A stretch of 64,000 nucleotides of DNA from Paralithodes platypus (lineage: Eukaryota; Arthropoda; Malacostraca; Decapoda; Lithodidae): NCBI GenBank assembly GCA_032716605.1, contig CM064517.1, forward strand, positions 20,927,276-20,991,275. Reading direction: 5' to 3'. The position numbers and the translations under genes were made by a program. Below the pieces are notes generated by a model, which saw only the letters and a list, made by a program, of their open reading frames with translations, ran no database searches and was not told the origin of the DNA. Each line of letters starts with the position of its first letter. Within the stretch, counting starts at the first letter, position 1. Below are positions 1-10,147 of the stretch, piece by piece.

Positions 1-856
1 CATTATCACTCATCAGAACTGTATCATCCGCAAACAGCAGTATAGGTAGCTTCCACTCAATTCCCTCCCTTTTCAGCGATACACCAACATCCACTGCTCT
101 TGATAGTATTTCTTTCATAACTCCATCCATATATACAGTAAACAACCACGGGGACATCACACACCCCTGTTTCAAACCAACATTCAGGTCAAAGAACTCG
201 CTCTGCTCACTCTCCACACGTACTGCCGCCTTTGCACCCTCATACATGCTCTTCACTGCTTTCAGCAACTTGCCCTCTACTCCGTATATTCTAAGTACTT
301 TCCACAAACCTTCTCTATCCACTCTGTCATAGGCCTTCTCCAAGTCCATAAAGGCAACATACACCTTTTGTTTCTTCTCCAGATACTTCTCCACAACACA
401 ATTCAGGGTAAAAATCTGATCTACACATCCTCTTCCCTTCCTAAAACCTCCCTGCTCGTCGCCTATCCATTTCTCCGTTCTCACTCTCACTCTCTCAATC
501 ACTACCCTACTGTATACCTTCCCTACTACGCTTAGAAGACATATTCCTCGGTGGTTACCACACACTCCTCTTTCCCCTTTGCCCTTATATAGGGGGACTA
601 TTATGCCAGTCTTCCAGTCATCGGGTGCACTCCCCTTCTCCCATGCTAGTTTGCACATTTTCCATACCCATTCTATCACTATCTCACCACCATACCTCAA
701 CATTTCCCCACACACTCCATCTGTTCCTGGTGCTTTCCCCAACTTCACTCTTTTCATGGCTTCCCACACTTCTGACCTCCTGATCCCCACCTCCTCCTCC
801 ACTACTTCTCTTCTTCTCCCTCCCATACCATATCCAGCTATGTTTGCTGGCTCTTC
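1..856 (-). mobile_element. RTE-like LINE copy A, internal RT fragment
   Basis: This stretch is nearly identical to 1622-2480 of the neighbouring copy B and encodes, on the minus strand, the N-terminal and central reverse transcriptase: the GKAPGTDG, NHRGICLLS, GGFRKGRGC and KAYDRVDREGL blocks, as in copy B. The 3' part lies outside the window. At 856 its 5'-truncated end abuts the 3' tail of copy B with no spacer. Unlike copy B it lacks a 2-bp CT insertion near the EN-RT linker, so its frame is intact there. It is a retrotransposon fragment with no upstream promoter. The clade call (RTE-like) rests on C-terminal blocks seen in other copies. Confidence 0.85.
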
Positions 857-2967
857 TATCTATCTATTGCCTGACGCCGTGATCCCCGAAGGGGTGGCCA
901 CGAACGAACCGCCCCCATGCACCTCTGTCCCCAGTCAGTCGACGCCCCTCCCCCCAACCAGCACCGCCTTCGTTCATGTAGTTCCTCACTCCATCCTTCC
1001 ACCTCATATTCGGTCTACCTCTCCCCCTCTGTCCCTCCACCTCGCTCTCGTACACCCTCTTAGTCATTCTCTCGCTTTCCATACGTTCCATATGGCCGAA
1101 CCATCTCAAGTTGTTCCTTTTCACACTTTCCAGCACATCTACCTCCACACCACACCTCCTTCTTACTTCCTCATTAGTCTGTCTATCCCTCCATGTAACT
1201 CCGCACGCACTCCTTAAGTAATTCATTTCCACTGCTCTCACTCTTGGTCTGAGTCTCTCAACCAACGTCCATGCTTCGCTTCCGTAAGTCAGTGTCGGGA
1301 TTACCACACTGTCATGCAAGGACTTCTTCACTTCCATACTGACCACCCTATTTCTTGTTACTGCTTTTAGCGTTCCTACAACCCTCTTCCCCTGTTGTAC
1401 CCTCTCCCGCACCTCTTCATCCATAGTCCCATCTTTACTCAACACACTGCCCAGATACTTAAAAGAGTTGACGATCTCCATAGCCTGACCGTTCAGCTTC
1501 ACCTCACACTCTGTGACTTCACCCCTTTCGAAGACCATAACCTTGCTCTTCCCCGTATTTACCTTCAAATTCCGTTTTTCGCACACTGTTCCAAACTCAT
1601 TTACCAGACCCTGCAACTCCCATTCATTATCACTCATCAGAACTGTATCATCCGCAAACAGCAGTATAGGTAGCTTCCACTCAATTCCCTCCCTTTTCAG
1701 CGATACACCAACATTCACTGCTCTTGATAGTATTTCTTTCATGACTCCATCCATATATACAGTAAACAACCACGGGGACATCACACACCCCTGTTTCAAA
1801 CCAACATTCAGGTCAAAGAACTCGCTCTGCTCACTCTCCACACGTACTGCCGCCTTTGCACCCTCATACATGCTCTTCACTGCTTTCAGCAACTTGCCCT
1901 CTACTCCGTATATTCTAAGTACTTTCCACAAACCTTCTCTATCCACTCTGTCATAGGCCTTCTCCAAGTCCATAAAGGCAACATACACCTTTTGTTTCTT
2001 CTCCAGATACTTCTCCACAACACAATTCAGGGTAAAAATCTGATCTACACATCCTCTTCCCTTCCTAAAACCTCCCTGCTCGTCGCCTATCCATTTCTCC
2101 GTTCTCACTCTCACTCTCTCAATCACTACCCTACTGTATACCTTCCCTACTACGCTTAGAAGACATATTCCTCGGTGGTTACCACACACTCCTCTTTCCC
2201 CTTTGCCCTTATATAGGGGGACTATTATGCCAGTCTTCCAGTCATCGGGTGCACTCCCCTTCTCCCATGCTAGTTTGCACATTTTCCATACCCATTCTAT
2301 CACTATCTCACCACCATACCTCAACATTTCCCCACACACTCCATCTGTTCCTGGTGCTTTCCCCAACTTCACTCTTTTCATGGCTTCCCACACTTCTGAC
2401 CTCCTGATCCCCACCTCCTCCTCCACTACTTCTCTTCTTCTCTCCCTCCCATACCATATCCAGCTATGTTTGCTGGCTCTTCATTCCTTTCATTTAGCAA
2501 CTCACTGAAGTACTCCCTCCATCTTTCGACTCTCTCTTGCTTCTCGGCTAGCATTCTCCCATTCTTATCTTTCACACCCTTACTGTTTCCTTTGCTACCT
2601 TCCCTAACTTTCTTGACTTCTTTCCAGAACAGTTTCTTACTCTCCCTCCATTTTACACTCAGATTCCTTCCAAATTCCTCATCTACTCTTCTCTTACTTT
2701 CCTTCACTACTCTCTTCACCACCCTCTTACTCTCCACGTACCTCGCTCGTTTCTGTCTCTCGGAATCTTCATTCCCTCTACTACCCAACCACACTCTATA
2801 TGCTTTCTTCTTTTCTTCCACAGCTATTCTTACCTCTTCTGTCCACCATGCTGTACCTTTCACTCCCCTCCCTCTTCTCCTCACTCCACACACCTCCTCA
2901 CATGCTGCACAGATCTCATCCTTAAACACCTTGCTCATCTCCTCCACTTCCTTCATAACTTCCAGGT
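857..2967 (-). mobile_element. RTE-like LINE copy B, 5'-truncated with (ATAG)n 3' tail
   Basis: Read on the minus strand, the element runs from a truncated 5' end near 2967 through the EN-RT linker and RT to a short 3' UTR and an (ATAG)n tail at 857-870. It lacks the endonuclease domain. Copy D extends further 5' in the same linker, which shows that B is truncated. The 3' UTR holds a conserved CCCCTTCGGGG inverted repeat (plus-strand 884-894) just before the tail. Such 3' hairpins plus short tandem tails are known in other LINEs as RT recognition sites. The head-to-tail junction with copy A at 856/857 is described under findings. Confidence 0.88.
864..2956 (-). pseudogene. RTE-like LINE EN-RT linker and reverse transcriptase, frameshifted
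   Basis: Two minus-strand frames meet near 2426-2440. The upstream 176-codon frame is the linker (TAWWTEEVR, FWKEVKKV, ERWREYFSELLN). The downstream 520-codon frame is the reverse transcriptase: GKAPGTDG, CGNHRGICLLS, GGFRKGRGC, MDLEKAYDRVDREGL (first catalytic Asp), GLKQGCVMSPWLF, LLFADDTVLMSD (catalytic Asp pair), FKYLGSVLSKDG. The C-terminal region has TLTYGSEAWTL, LRWFGHMERM and GRGRPNMRWKDG, blocks typical of RTE-related LINEs. Copy A shows that the break is a 2-bp CT insertion. The endonuclease is missing, so this copy cannot be autonomous. Confidence 0.87.
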
Positions 2968-3092
2968 TTGTAAGGTTTGTAAATACCCCTGATGGTAATG
3001 AAGGCTTTAAAGTATCCCTAATAGGCTCAATATTGCGTCATATGTCGGAGAGGGTTAAGGGGAGTAAGGCGTCCGGCAATAGATAGATAGAT
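2968..3092 (+). other. Plus-strand fragment ending in the LINE-type 3' tail
   Basis: Directly beyond the 5' end of copy B lies about 125 bp of unrelated sequence on the opposite strand. It ends in GGCGTCCGGCAATAGATAG, the same terminal motif and (ATAG)n tail as the RTE-like LINEs, but without their CCCCTTCGGGG hairpin. It could be the end of a SINE using the LINE's machinery, a divergent LINE 3' end, or part of a 5' inversion. It is too short to decide. Confidence 0.4.
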
Positions 3093-5016
3093 GTCTGCCA
3101 GGTATGCGTCGAACAAGGGAGGGGGTCTACTTCGAGACGCCATTTTTATTGTTTACAAAATAATTGGAACCTATTTTCAAGTCGAAATTTATTGTAGTTT
3201 TTTAATTATTACAATTTTAAATTAATTTTAAATTAGTAGAACCTACGGAATTTTTTTATTTTAATACCACAAATTTTCCGTGTGTTTTTTATAGACAAAA
3301 TTGTTCATTTGCATCAATATACTGTATAGTGTTTGTACGGTAATTAATTAGAAATCTCGGGAAAACCTATTTTCCCCATTAGGCCTATCGATCGATGTTG
3401 AGACACGCCCCCCCACCCCCCCCCATAGTGATTTGAAAAGACATTAGCCTAACCTAACAACCTTACTTAACCTAACCTAACCTAACCTAGTATTATGGGT
3501 GGGGGCTGCCACCCCCACACCCCCACTGGTTGAGTACTAATCCCTTAGTAAATTAAAAAAAAAAATTGGCTGTCGATTATACGAAGGTGAAAGAAAAATC
3601 GATGAAGTCTACGATGTTTACTCTGCAATGTTCAGCTTTGATTGTACATTGATAACGGGAAAGTACCGTATTGACAACCTTGTTACGAAAAATAAATTTT
3701 AGTAGCATGCAGTTTTTTATATATTAGGTTTTGCCGAGGGTTAAAACAAATTTTCTTATGATCTTTAGAGCATATAGATTCAATATTTATCTTCAAATAT
3801 ATCAACAAAATTTGTGGTATTAAAATAACATTGAACCGAACCTACATAGAGTAACTTTACATGCATTTCTACAATCGATAGTCTATCATAGGTATTATGT
3901 ATATTTGTTTTGAAGAACTATATTTCGGATTCAAAATTGTATCCATGTCTGGCCGCCCATAGATCTGTGCATTAGAATTAGATAGAGCCATATATGGGTT
4001 GTATAAATTATTTTTGTATCTTATTTTTAAAGTCTGAAAAGAATATAAAAGTTCCGTAATGTAAACTCTGTTTAATAAAGTTTAATTCAGTCTCGACTCT
4101 GACCTACACCTTGCTTGAAACGTTGTGGAAATCTCTCACATTTTCATACGATATACTAACAAAACCGTGATTATTGTGATATTGAGTGAAACTATTGATA
4201 TTTGACAAGTCTGCAAAGCTGTCTCAAGGAATACAGTGATGTGGTAAAGGAGTTACACAGTGATGTGATCGCCCACCTACAGCCTGGCAGGCTGGCAACA
4301 AGGCGGCGATCTCTTTTGTCGGACTGTATATAGGCTAGCCTAATATATTTTTATCGTAAATTTAGTTTCGTAACCTACCGTTACCTTTGGATTTTAGTCT
4401 AGGCTATATGCCAAGCCTAGACCTAGGTTAGCCTAGCCCAACATTCCTGTTTTTTGTTTTTTTTGTAAGGCTAGGCTAGGCTTACCTAGCCTAGGCTACT
4501 CTTGAGTTTTGGAATACAGTAGGCCTAGGCCTATTTTAGATGTCTAACGTTTAAAATAATAATATAAGAATACGTAGGCTAGGAATAAAATTTTGTTATC
4601 ATTATACAGAAAGTTCATTTGTGTTATCACTCAAAAAAACGGCGTCGTTTGACACCCTGACCCTGGGTGACCCATAGCGCATTTTAAGACTTATTTCTCA
4701 GTAAATATTGATTTCTGCACTTCAATTAAACATCCTACAAGTTCTAACCAGTCCCCTGAACAGTTTTTAATAGGTTACTTGAGGATATTTTAACGGGACC
4801 ATAGGTAGCCTAAACATTTATCCAGACTTTTTGGACCGACAGTGATTTTAGTAAGTTTTATTTTTTTTTTTTTCCTTCAGATATAGTCTAGTGTTATTTT
4901 ATACTGAAGAGAAGCTGAAATGAGTATTTACCCATTATCCAAACAATCTAAGAACACGCCCCCACTAGTGGGGAGGGCTATGAAGTTCAGGGAAAATGAG
5001 GGTCAATATAAAGATC
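3093..5016. other. AT-rich stretch without a recognisable gene
   Basis: No frame in this stretch resembles a protein family. It contains a TTAGG/GC-hairpin repeat (listed separately at 3395-3545), and a TATAAAA at 4044 followed by AATAAA at 4074, which is a promoter-like and polyadenylation-like pair without recognisable LTR ends. It also holds a cluster of overlapping CCTAGGC and AGGCCT palindromes between about 4330 and 4530. I see no clear target-site duplication bounding any part of it. Confidence 0.5.
3395..3545 (-). repeat. TTAGG run with GC-rich hairpin (dispersed repeat)
   Basis: Several CCTAA units (TTAGG on the minus strand) near 3440-3490 adjoin a GGGTGGGGGCTGCCACCCCC hairpin. The same combination recurs at 6225-6306, 7364-7536, 9501-9612, 48530-48910 and 52470-52530, which makes it a dispersed repeat family rather than a telomere. 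TTAGG is the ancestral arthropod telomere unit. Here the runs are only a few units long. Confidence 0.6.
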
Positions 5017-5568
5017 TATCTATCTATTGCCTGACGCCGTGATCCCCGAAGGGGTGGCCACGAACGAATCGCCCCATGCACCTCCGTCCCCAGTCAGTCG
5101 ACGCCCCTCCCCCCAACCAGCACCGCCTTTGTTCATGTACTTCCTCACTCCATCCTTCCACCTCTCATTCGGTCTACCTCTCCCTCTCTGTCCCTCCACC
5201 TCGCTCTCGTACACCCTCTTAGTTATTCTCTCGCTTTCCATACGTTCCATATGGCCGAACCATCTCAAGTTGTTCCTTTTCACACTTTCCAGCACATCTA
5301 CCTCCACACCACACCTTCTTACTTCCTCATTAGTCTGTCTATCCCTCCATGTAACTCCGCACGCATTCCTTAAGTAATTCATTTCCACTGCTCTCACTCT
5401 TGGTCTGAGTCTCTCGACCAACGTCCATGCTTCGCTTCCGTAAGTCAGTGTCGGGATTACCACACTGTCATGCAAGGACTTCTTCACTTCCATACTGACC
5501 ACCCTATTTCTTGTTACTGCTTTTAGCGTTCCTACAACCCTCTTCCCCTGTTGTACCCTCTCCCGCAC
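5017..5568 (-). mobile_element. RTE-like LINE copy C, short 3' end copy
   Basis: This minus-strand copy keeps only the last 180 codons of the RT C-terminal region (TLTYGSEAWTL, LRWFGHMERM, GRGRPNERWKDG), the 3' UTR hairpin CCCCGAAGGGG at 5046-5056 and an (ATAG)n tail beginning at 5017. It breaks off at 5568 at an arbitrary point in the coding region. That is the usual result of incomplete target-primed reverse transcription. It lies immediately next to a plus-strand CR1/L2-like fragment. Confidence 0.87.
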
Positions 5569-5575
5569 AGAATAG

Positions 5576-6030
5576 ATCGACCCTTTAGAGGAGAAGAATT
5601 ACGAAAAGGGTACATAATATTAGAAACTTATCGTATGAGGAGAGGTTGAAAGCCTTATAGACTTAATGCACTCACTAGAAAGACGAAGATGTAGGGGAAA
5701 CATGATAGAGGTATTTAAATGGATAAAAGGTATAAATAAGGGATATATAAATGAGGTATTAAAGATAAAGAACTGTTTCAAGTTATATAAGTTTAAATTT
5801 AGGAAAGATATAGGCTATAGGAAAGCACAGCTGGTTTGGGAATAGAGTTGTTAACATATGTGGAATGGACTGCCCAGAGCAGTGATTAGCTCAGGAACAG
5901 TTGAAAGCTTCAAACGTAAGTTGGCTTCCCATATGGATGATATGGGCTGGGTGTGAATGGGAGCTGCCTCATGTGGGCTGCATGGCCTTATGCAGTTTCC
6001 CTCGATATACATGTTTTTTGTTCTTATAAT
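5576..6030 (+). pseudogene. CR1/L2-like LINE reverse transcriptase C-terminus, remnant
   Basis: The broken plus-strand translation carries blocks found at the C-terminal end of CR1/L2-type LINE polyproteins: SYEERLKALDL, SLERRRCRGNMIEVFKW, WNGLPRAVISSGTVESFKRKL. Stops and a frameshift interrupt it near 5845. The related LINE1 at 17194-21550 has the equivalent blocks (YEGRLDKLNLPSL, RRERGDMIMMYK, WNGLEEEVVGARNI) in the same order, but it belongs to a different family. Its ends are not defined. Confidence 0.7.
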
Positions 6031-6224
6031 AATATAGATGAAAGTTTAATTATTGCCCTGTCATTTAAAAAAAAACAAAAAAAAAAACGGTACAATAATA
6101 TTTGTCAAGAAAAAGTGGGGTGAAAATGGTAAGAAAACGAATGGGTCGGGGGTAGGGGGTACTTTCGACGGATTGGGCGACTTTTTGGGTGGAATTGGGC
6201 GAGAAGAGCTCATGCGGGCCTGGC

Positions 6225-6306
6225 AACTCTGGCGGCAGCCCCCCACTAAGGACACTAGGTTAAGTTTGGTTAGGTTAATGACAATTTGGTGTTACTAGGA
6301 ACCTGT
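6225..6306 (+). repeat. TTAGG/GC-hairpin repeat unit, left of LINE insertion
   Basis: The unit reads GGCGGCAGCCCCC, then AAGGACACTAGGTTAAG, a TTAGG-like run, then ACAATTTGGTGTTACTAGG. It continues at 7351 on the far side of the (AAC)n-tailed LINE, so the LINE interrupts one repeat unit. Its last 13 bases, ACTAGGAACCTGT at 6294-6306, form the left target-site duplication. Confidence 0.75.
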
Positions 6307-7329
6307 GGCACTACAAGCAGACTTAATCTAGCACCAGCCAAATCCACCGCAATCCTGCTCACAAGTTGGACAGGAGAACACGAATACATCCCTCAACTCA
6401 CCATAAACAACACACCCCTAACACATACACACACACCCAAAATCCTAGGAGTAACATATGATACTCATATGACATTCAAACAGCACACCACAAACATTAA
6501 AAAGAAACTGACACCCAGACTTAACGCCCTCAGGTCACTTGCTCACACAAAATTTGGACACAACAAAGAAACTACCACCACAGTATATAAACAATACATA
6601 AGATCAGTGATGGAATACGCAAGCCCAGCCTGGGCTTCTAACCTAGCTGAAACACATCATAAGACCTTACAGACTATTCAAAACAAAGCCCTGAAGATCA
6701 TTACAGGCTGCACAGCTACTGCACCCACAGATCACCTACATCAAGAAACCAAAATCCTCAAAATCAAAGACCATCTGGACATGAGAGGCACTCAATTCCT
6801 GGCAGCAGCCTCCACGAACCAAGACCACCCACTAAACTACATGGCAACACACCCACAGACACCAAGAAATATCAAAACAACACCCAGCACACGGTATCAC
6901 ACACAATTATTGTCCTCTCTCCCTCCCTGCCCACCCCGAACCAACTTCCAGAAGCACATCCATACTCATATCTCTCACCGATCCATCCACTCACTCACAG
7001 ACAACACGCAGCTGCATGCACGACCTCCCGAAATCCATCCTTCCGAATCCTCCCTTCCTCGCGAGGACAGAGTCCACCTGGCCAGGCTGAGATGCGGACA
7101 CCATCCAGCTCTCCTGAGCTATCAGAAGAGACTGGATGACTCCGTTGTCGACACCTGCCCGGGATGTAACACAGCACCCCATACCATTAAACACATCATA
7201 GAAGACTGCATTTCACACAACCACTTACGCCAACAACACAATCTACACTCAATGAGAGCTCTGTGGGAAAGCCCGATCGTGGCCATGGCCTTTCTCAGGG
7301 ACTCGGGGCTGTTCGGCCAGGCAGCTTAG
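6307..7329 (+). pseudogene. LINE reverse transcriptase C-terminal part with Cys/His motif
   Basis: One open frame of about 340 codons covers the region after the YADD motif of the RT: RLNLAPAKSTAILLTSW, PKILGVTYDTHMTFKQH, YASPAWASNLAETHH, LARLRCGHHPALLSYQKR, then a CPGCN..HTIKHIIEDC zinc-knuckle-like motif and a final WESPIVAMAFL..GLFGQAA. This order (RT thumb, then Cys/His motif near the C-terminus) is typical of jockey, R1 and Nimb-type LINEs. The exact clade needs a tree. The endonuclease and the catalytic RT part are missing through 5' truncation, so it is not functional. Confidence 0.8.
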
Positions 7330-7350
7330 GGAACAACAACAACAACAACA
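6307..7350 (+). mobile_element. 5'-truncated jockey-superfamily-like LINE with (AAC)n tail and perfect TSD
   Basis: The insertion is bounded exactly by the 13-bp direct repeat ACTAGGAACCTGT (6294-6306 and 7351-7363). It contains only the 3' third of the element and ends in CGGCCAGGCAGCTTAGGGAACAACAAC-type sequence with an (AAC)n tail. The perfect duplication and the nearly open reading frame suggest a fairly recent insertion. The homologous copy at 7545-9492 on the other strand extends further 5'. Confidence 0.9.
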
Positions 7351-7363
7351 ACTAGGAACCTGT

Positions 7364-7536
7364 ACTAGCTATACGTGTTAACAGAGGGGGTGTGGGGGCA
7401 ACAGCCCCCACTAAGGACACTAGGTTAAGTTAGGTTAGGTTAATGACAATTTGGTGTTACTAGGAACCTGTACTAGCTACGTGCTATGTGCTAACAGTGG
7501 GGGTGTAGTGGCGGCAGCCCCCTCTAAGGACACTAG
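7364..7536 (+). repeat. TTAGG/GC-hairpin repeat, about 1.5 units
   Basis: Two copies of the GGGTGT-GGGGGC-AGCCCCC unit, each followed by ACTAGGTTAAG and a TTAGG-like run, stand in direct orientation about 110-120 bp apart. The next LINE inserts at the 8-bp sequence GTTAAGTT (7537-7544). Confidence 0.7.
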
Positions 7537-7548
7537 GTTAAGTTGTTG

Positions 7549-9473
7549 TTCCCTAAGCTGCCTGGCCGAACAGCCCCGAGTCCTTAACACCTTACGAGCG
7601 GCCTAGGCGGTAATTTATATGTACCGCCCAGCGGGGTGTTTTAACCGTAAATAGGGTTGTTTACGTGATCATTTTCATGCCTAAATAAGACCCAGAGCGT
7701 AAAACAAGTATCTATCCCTGAAAGGGCATAAACAGAGCTTTCCAATGACACCCCAACCATCCTTGTACGACCGCTATTTTTTTTGCAACGATCTCGCAAC
7801 ACGAGTGCAAAAACCATGTAATTAGGTAGTTTCCCTACATAATTCCCTGTGTAGCGAGTGCGTGAGGGTGAGGGAGGGTGGGATTCATGTCAGTAGGTCC
7901 GCCGCGGTGGTCTGGAGCAGTCATACGCTTGCTACTCTCCTGCCACCACTTATCTCTCTCTCTCAGCAACATTACGTGGTGAAAATGGCGCACGACAAAA
8001 GTTGTGAACCGCCACTTAGTCTAAATTTCTTTCACACGACATAAGTTGCGCGCCGCCAATAAAGGGTTAAGGAAGGCCATGGCCACGGTCGGGCTCTCCC
8101 ACAGAGCTCTCAAATAGTGTAAATTGTGTTGTTGGCGTAAGTGGTTGTGTGAAATGCAGTCTTCTATGATGTGTTTTATGGTATGGGTCCTGTGTTACAA
8201 CCCGGGCAGGTGTCGACGATGGAGTCATCCAGTCTCTTCTGATAGCTCAGAAGAGCTGGATGGTGTCCTCATCTCAGCCTGGCCAGGTGGACTCTGTCCT
8301 CGCGAGGAAGGGAGGATTCAGAAGGATGGATTTCGGGAGGTCGTGCTTGTAGCTGCGTGTTGTCTATGAGTGAGTGGATGGAACGGCGAGTGATATGAGT
8401 ATGAATGTGCTTCCGGAAGTTGGTTTGGGGTGGACAGGGAGGGAGAGAAGACAGTATTTGTGTGTGATAGCGTGTGCTGGGTGTTGTTTTGGTATTTCTT
8501 GGTGTTGATTCGTGGAGGCTGCTACCAGGAATTGAGTGCCTCTCATGTCTAGATGATCTTTGACTTTTAGGACTTTGGTTTCTTGATGTAGGTGATCTGT
8601 GGGTGTAGTAGCTGTGCATCCTGTGATGATTTTAAGGGCTTTATTTTGAATAGTCTGTAAGGTCTTATGATGTGTTTCAGCTAGGTTAGAAGCCCAGGCC
8701 GGGCTTGCGTATTCCATAACTGATCTTATGTATTGTTTGTAGACTGTGGTGGTGGTTTCTTTGTTGTGTCCAAATTTTGTGTGGGCAAGTGATCTGAGGG
8801 CGTTAAGTCTGGGTGTCAGTTTCTTTTTCGTGTTTGTGGTGTGCTGTTTGAATGTCATTTGGGTGTCGTATGTTACTCCTAGGATTTTGGGTGTGTGTGT
8901 GTGTGTTAGGGGTGTGTTGTTTATGTTGAGTCCCGGGACGTAATCGTGCTCTCCTGTCCAGCTTGTGAGGAGGGTTGCAGTGGATTTAGCTGGGGCTAAA
9001 TTGAGTCTGTTTGTAGTGCACCATTCATGTAATGTGTCGAGATAGTCTTGAAGGAGTCTTGTTGCTGTGTCTGGGTTTTGGTGCGTGCTTGTGAGTGTTA
9101 TGTCGTCTGCGTAGGAGGCTATGGTTATTTGGGGTGAATTTGGTGTATTTATATCATGCATGTACAGATTGAAGAGTGCGGGTGACAGGACGGATCCTTG
9201 CGGGACTCCGTTTGGGAAATTTCTAATGCTAGATGACTGACCGGCAAAAGATACGTGTGCACATCTGCCTGCTAAGAAGTTGGCCAGCCATCTTTTTGTG
9301 TTGTGCATGTTTGTGTTGTAGATTTTGTTTGTTAGGTTGTGGCGGGGGATGGCATCGAAGGCTTTACTAATGTCAAGTGTGGCAAGTACTGATCTGTGTG
9401 GTGGTCTAGCTGAGTTGATGTCGTCAAAAGCTCTTTGTGTAAGGTCTGTAAGAAGAGTGTTTGTGGAGTGCAA
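7549..9473 (-). pseudogene. LINE reverse transcriptase, frameshifted and MITE-interrupted
   Basis: The minus-strand frame contains the RT palm: LATLDISKAFDAIPRHNL, NGVPQGSVLSPALFNLY, ASYADDITLTSTH (catalytic Asp pair), RLNLAPAKSTATLLTSW, PKILGVTYDTQM and YASPAWASNLAETHH. After about 370 codons the deletion moves translation to another frame that recovers the PREDRVHLARLR block. The terminal GQAA end lies beyond the MITE at 7549-7583. It is non-functional. The same families elsewhere carry an upstream endonuclease that is missing here. Confidence 0.82.
7588..8066. mobile_element. TTAA-flanked MITE (piggyBac-like), 479 bp
   Basis: TTAA stands at both ends (7584-7587 and 8067-8070), and the LINE sequence reads straight across if one TTAA is removed. 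The ends are imperfect inverted repeats: CACCTTACGAGCGGC on the left and CCCTTTATTGGCGGC (complement of the right end), 10 matches in 16. TTAA duplication is the signature of piggyBac-type transposition. The interior has no transposase frame, so the element is non-autonomous. It resembles the MITE at 32480-32901 (CACCCCGC and AGCGG ends). Confidence 0.8.
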
Positions 9474-9500
9474 TGGCCTGAAGCCGTGTTGTGTTAAGTT

Positions 9501-9612
9501 AGGTTAGGTTGTTTGGTTAGGTTAATGCCAATTTGGTGTTACTAGGAACTTGTACTAGCTTCGTGCTATGTGCTAACAGTGGGGGTGTGGGAGCGACAGC
9601 CCCCCTCTAAGG
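9501..9612 (+). repeat. TTAGG/GC-hairpin repeat unit
   Basis: This is the continuation of the repeat array on the far side of the second LINE: a TTAGG-like run, CCAATTTGGTGTTACTAGG, ACTAGCTTCGTGCTATGTGC and a GGGGGTGTGGG-AGCC-CCCCTC hairpin. Confidence 0.65.
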
Positions 9613-10147
9613 CAGGGTGTCAAAAGAGGAAATATCCATTTCTGGATAATTTTTTCTGCAGCTGATCAGTATCAATTTTGCGCGTCGTCTGCGAGCGCCC
9701 CCCCCCCTTTGTTAACAGGGGGTATGGAGAATTTTTGAGATGTGAAGGTAAATATACGCACAATACATGTTCAAAATTTATTAAAAGGAATGAATAATAA
9801 TTGTAAGGCAAAGGGATGATATTTACGGTATGTTTACTGCTGTTTAATCAGGATACTAGAGGAGCTGGTTGCCTGGCCTTCAGTCTCAAAGGGATTCACT
9901 TCAGGACCATTAATGTAGGCATTGAAAACAGGTTCTTAAATTATTCTTAGCAGTCCATTTTTTTGTTTTGTAACTTTTTGTCCAATAAAGATTTCGGTAT
10001 ACCCTTTAGTAGTGGGAGCGATGTTTTTTCATGATATATCAAATACCGGCATTAATTTCTCAAATACAATTTTAGTTATAGCTTCTATGGAGTTAAAGAT
10101 TTGTTTTGTTCAGGTACGAAATTAATATAATCCTACAATCTATCTAC
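9613..10147. other. No recognisable feature
   Basis: This unique-looking AT-rich sequence has a C9 run near 9700. No frame longer than about 60 codons resembles a protein, and no terminal repeats are apparent. Confidence 0.5.

Larger units (their letters stand above)
7545..9492 (-). mobile_element. Jockey-superfamily-like LINE, second copy, interrupted by a MITE
   Basis: This minus-strand copy of the 6307-7350 family has flanking 8-bp direct repeats GTTAAGTT (7537-7544 and 9493-9500). It starts inside the RT (HSTNTLLTDL block) and ends in the same GGCCAGGCAGCTTAGGGAACAAC motif. A 479-bp TTAA-flanked MITE splits its last 50 bases from the rest. Compared with the plus-strand copy it has a deletion of about 37 bp near 8500 that shifts the frame. 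Confidence 0.87.

Noticed and set aside
579..1217. Plus-strand 212-codon Ser/Pro-rich frame over LINE copies A and B (similar frames at 2203, 10106 and 46653)
   Set aside because: Antisense shadow of the LINE RT; it crosses the A/B junction.
3440..3490. Telomere end
   Set aside because: Only a few TTAGG units, embedded in a dispersed repeat that recurs elsewhere in the window.
3947..4140. Possible solo LTR (TATAAAA at 4044, AATAAA at 4074)
   Set aside because: No TG...CA ends, no target duplication and no second copy were seen.
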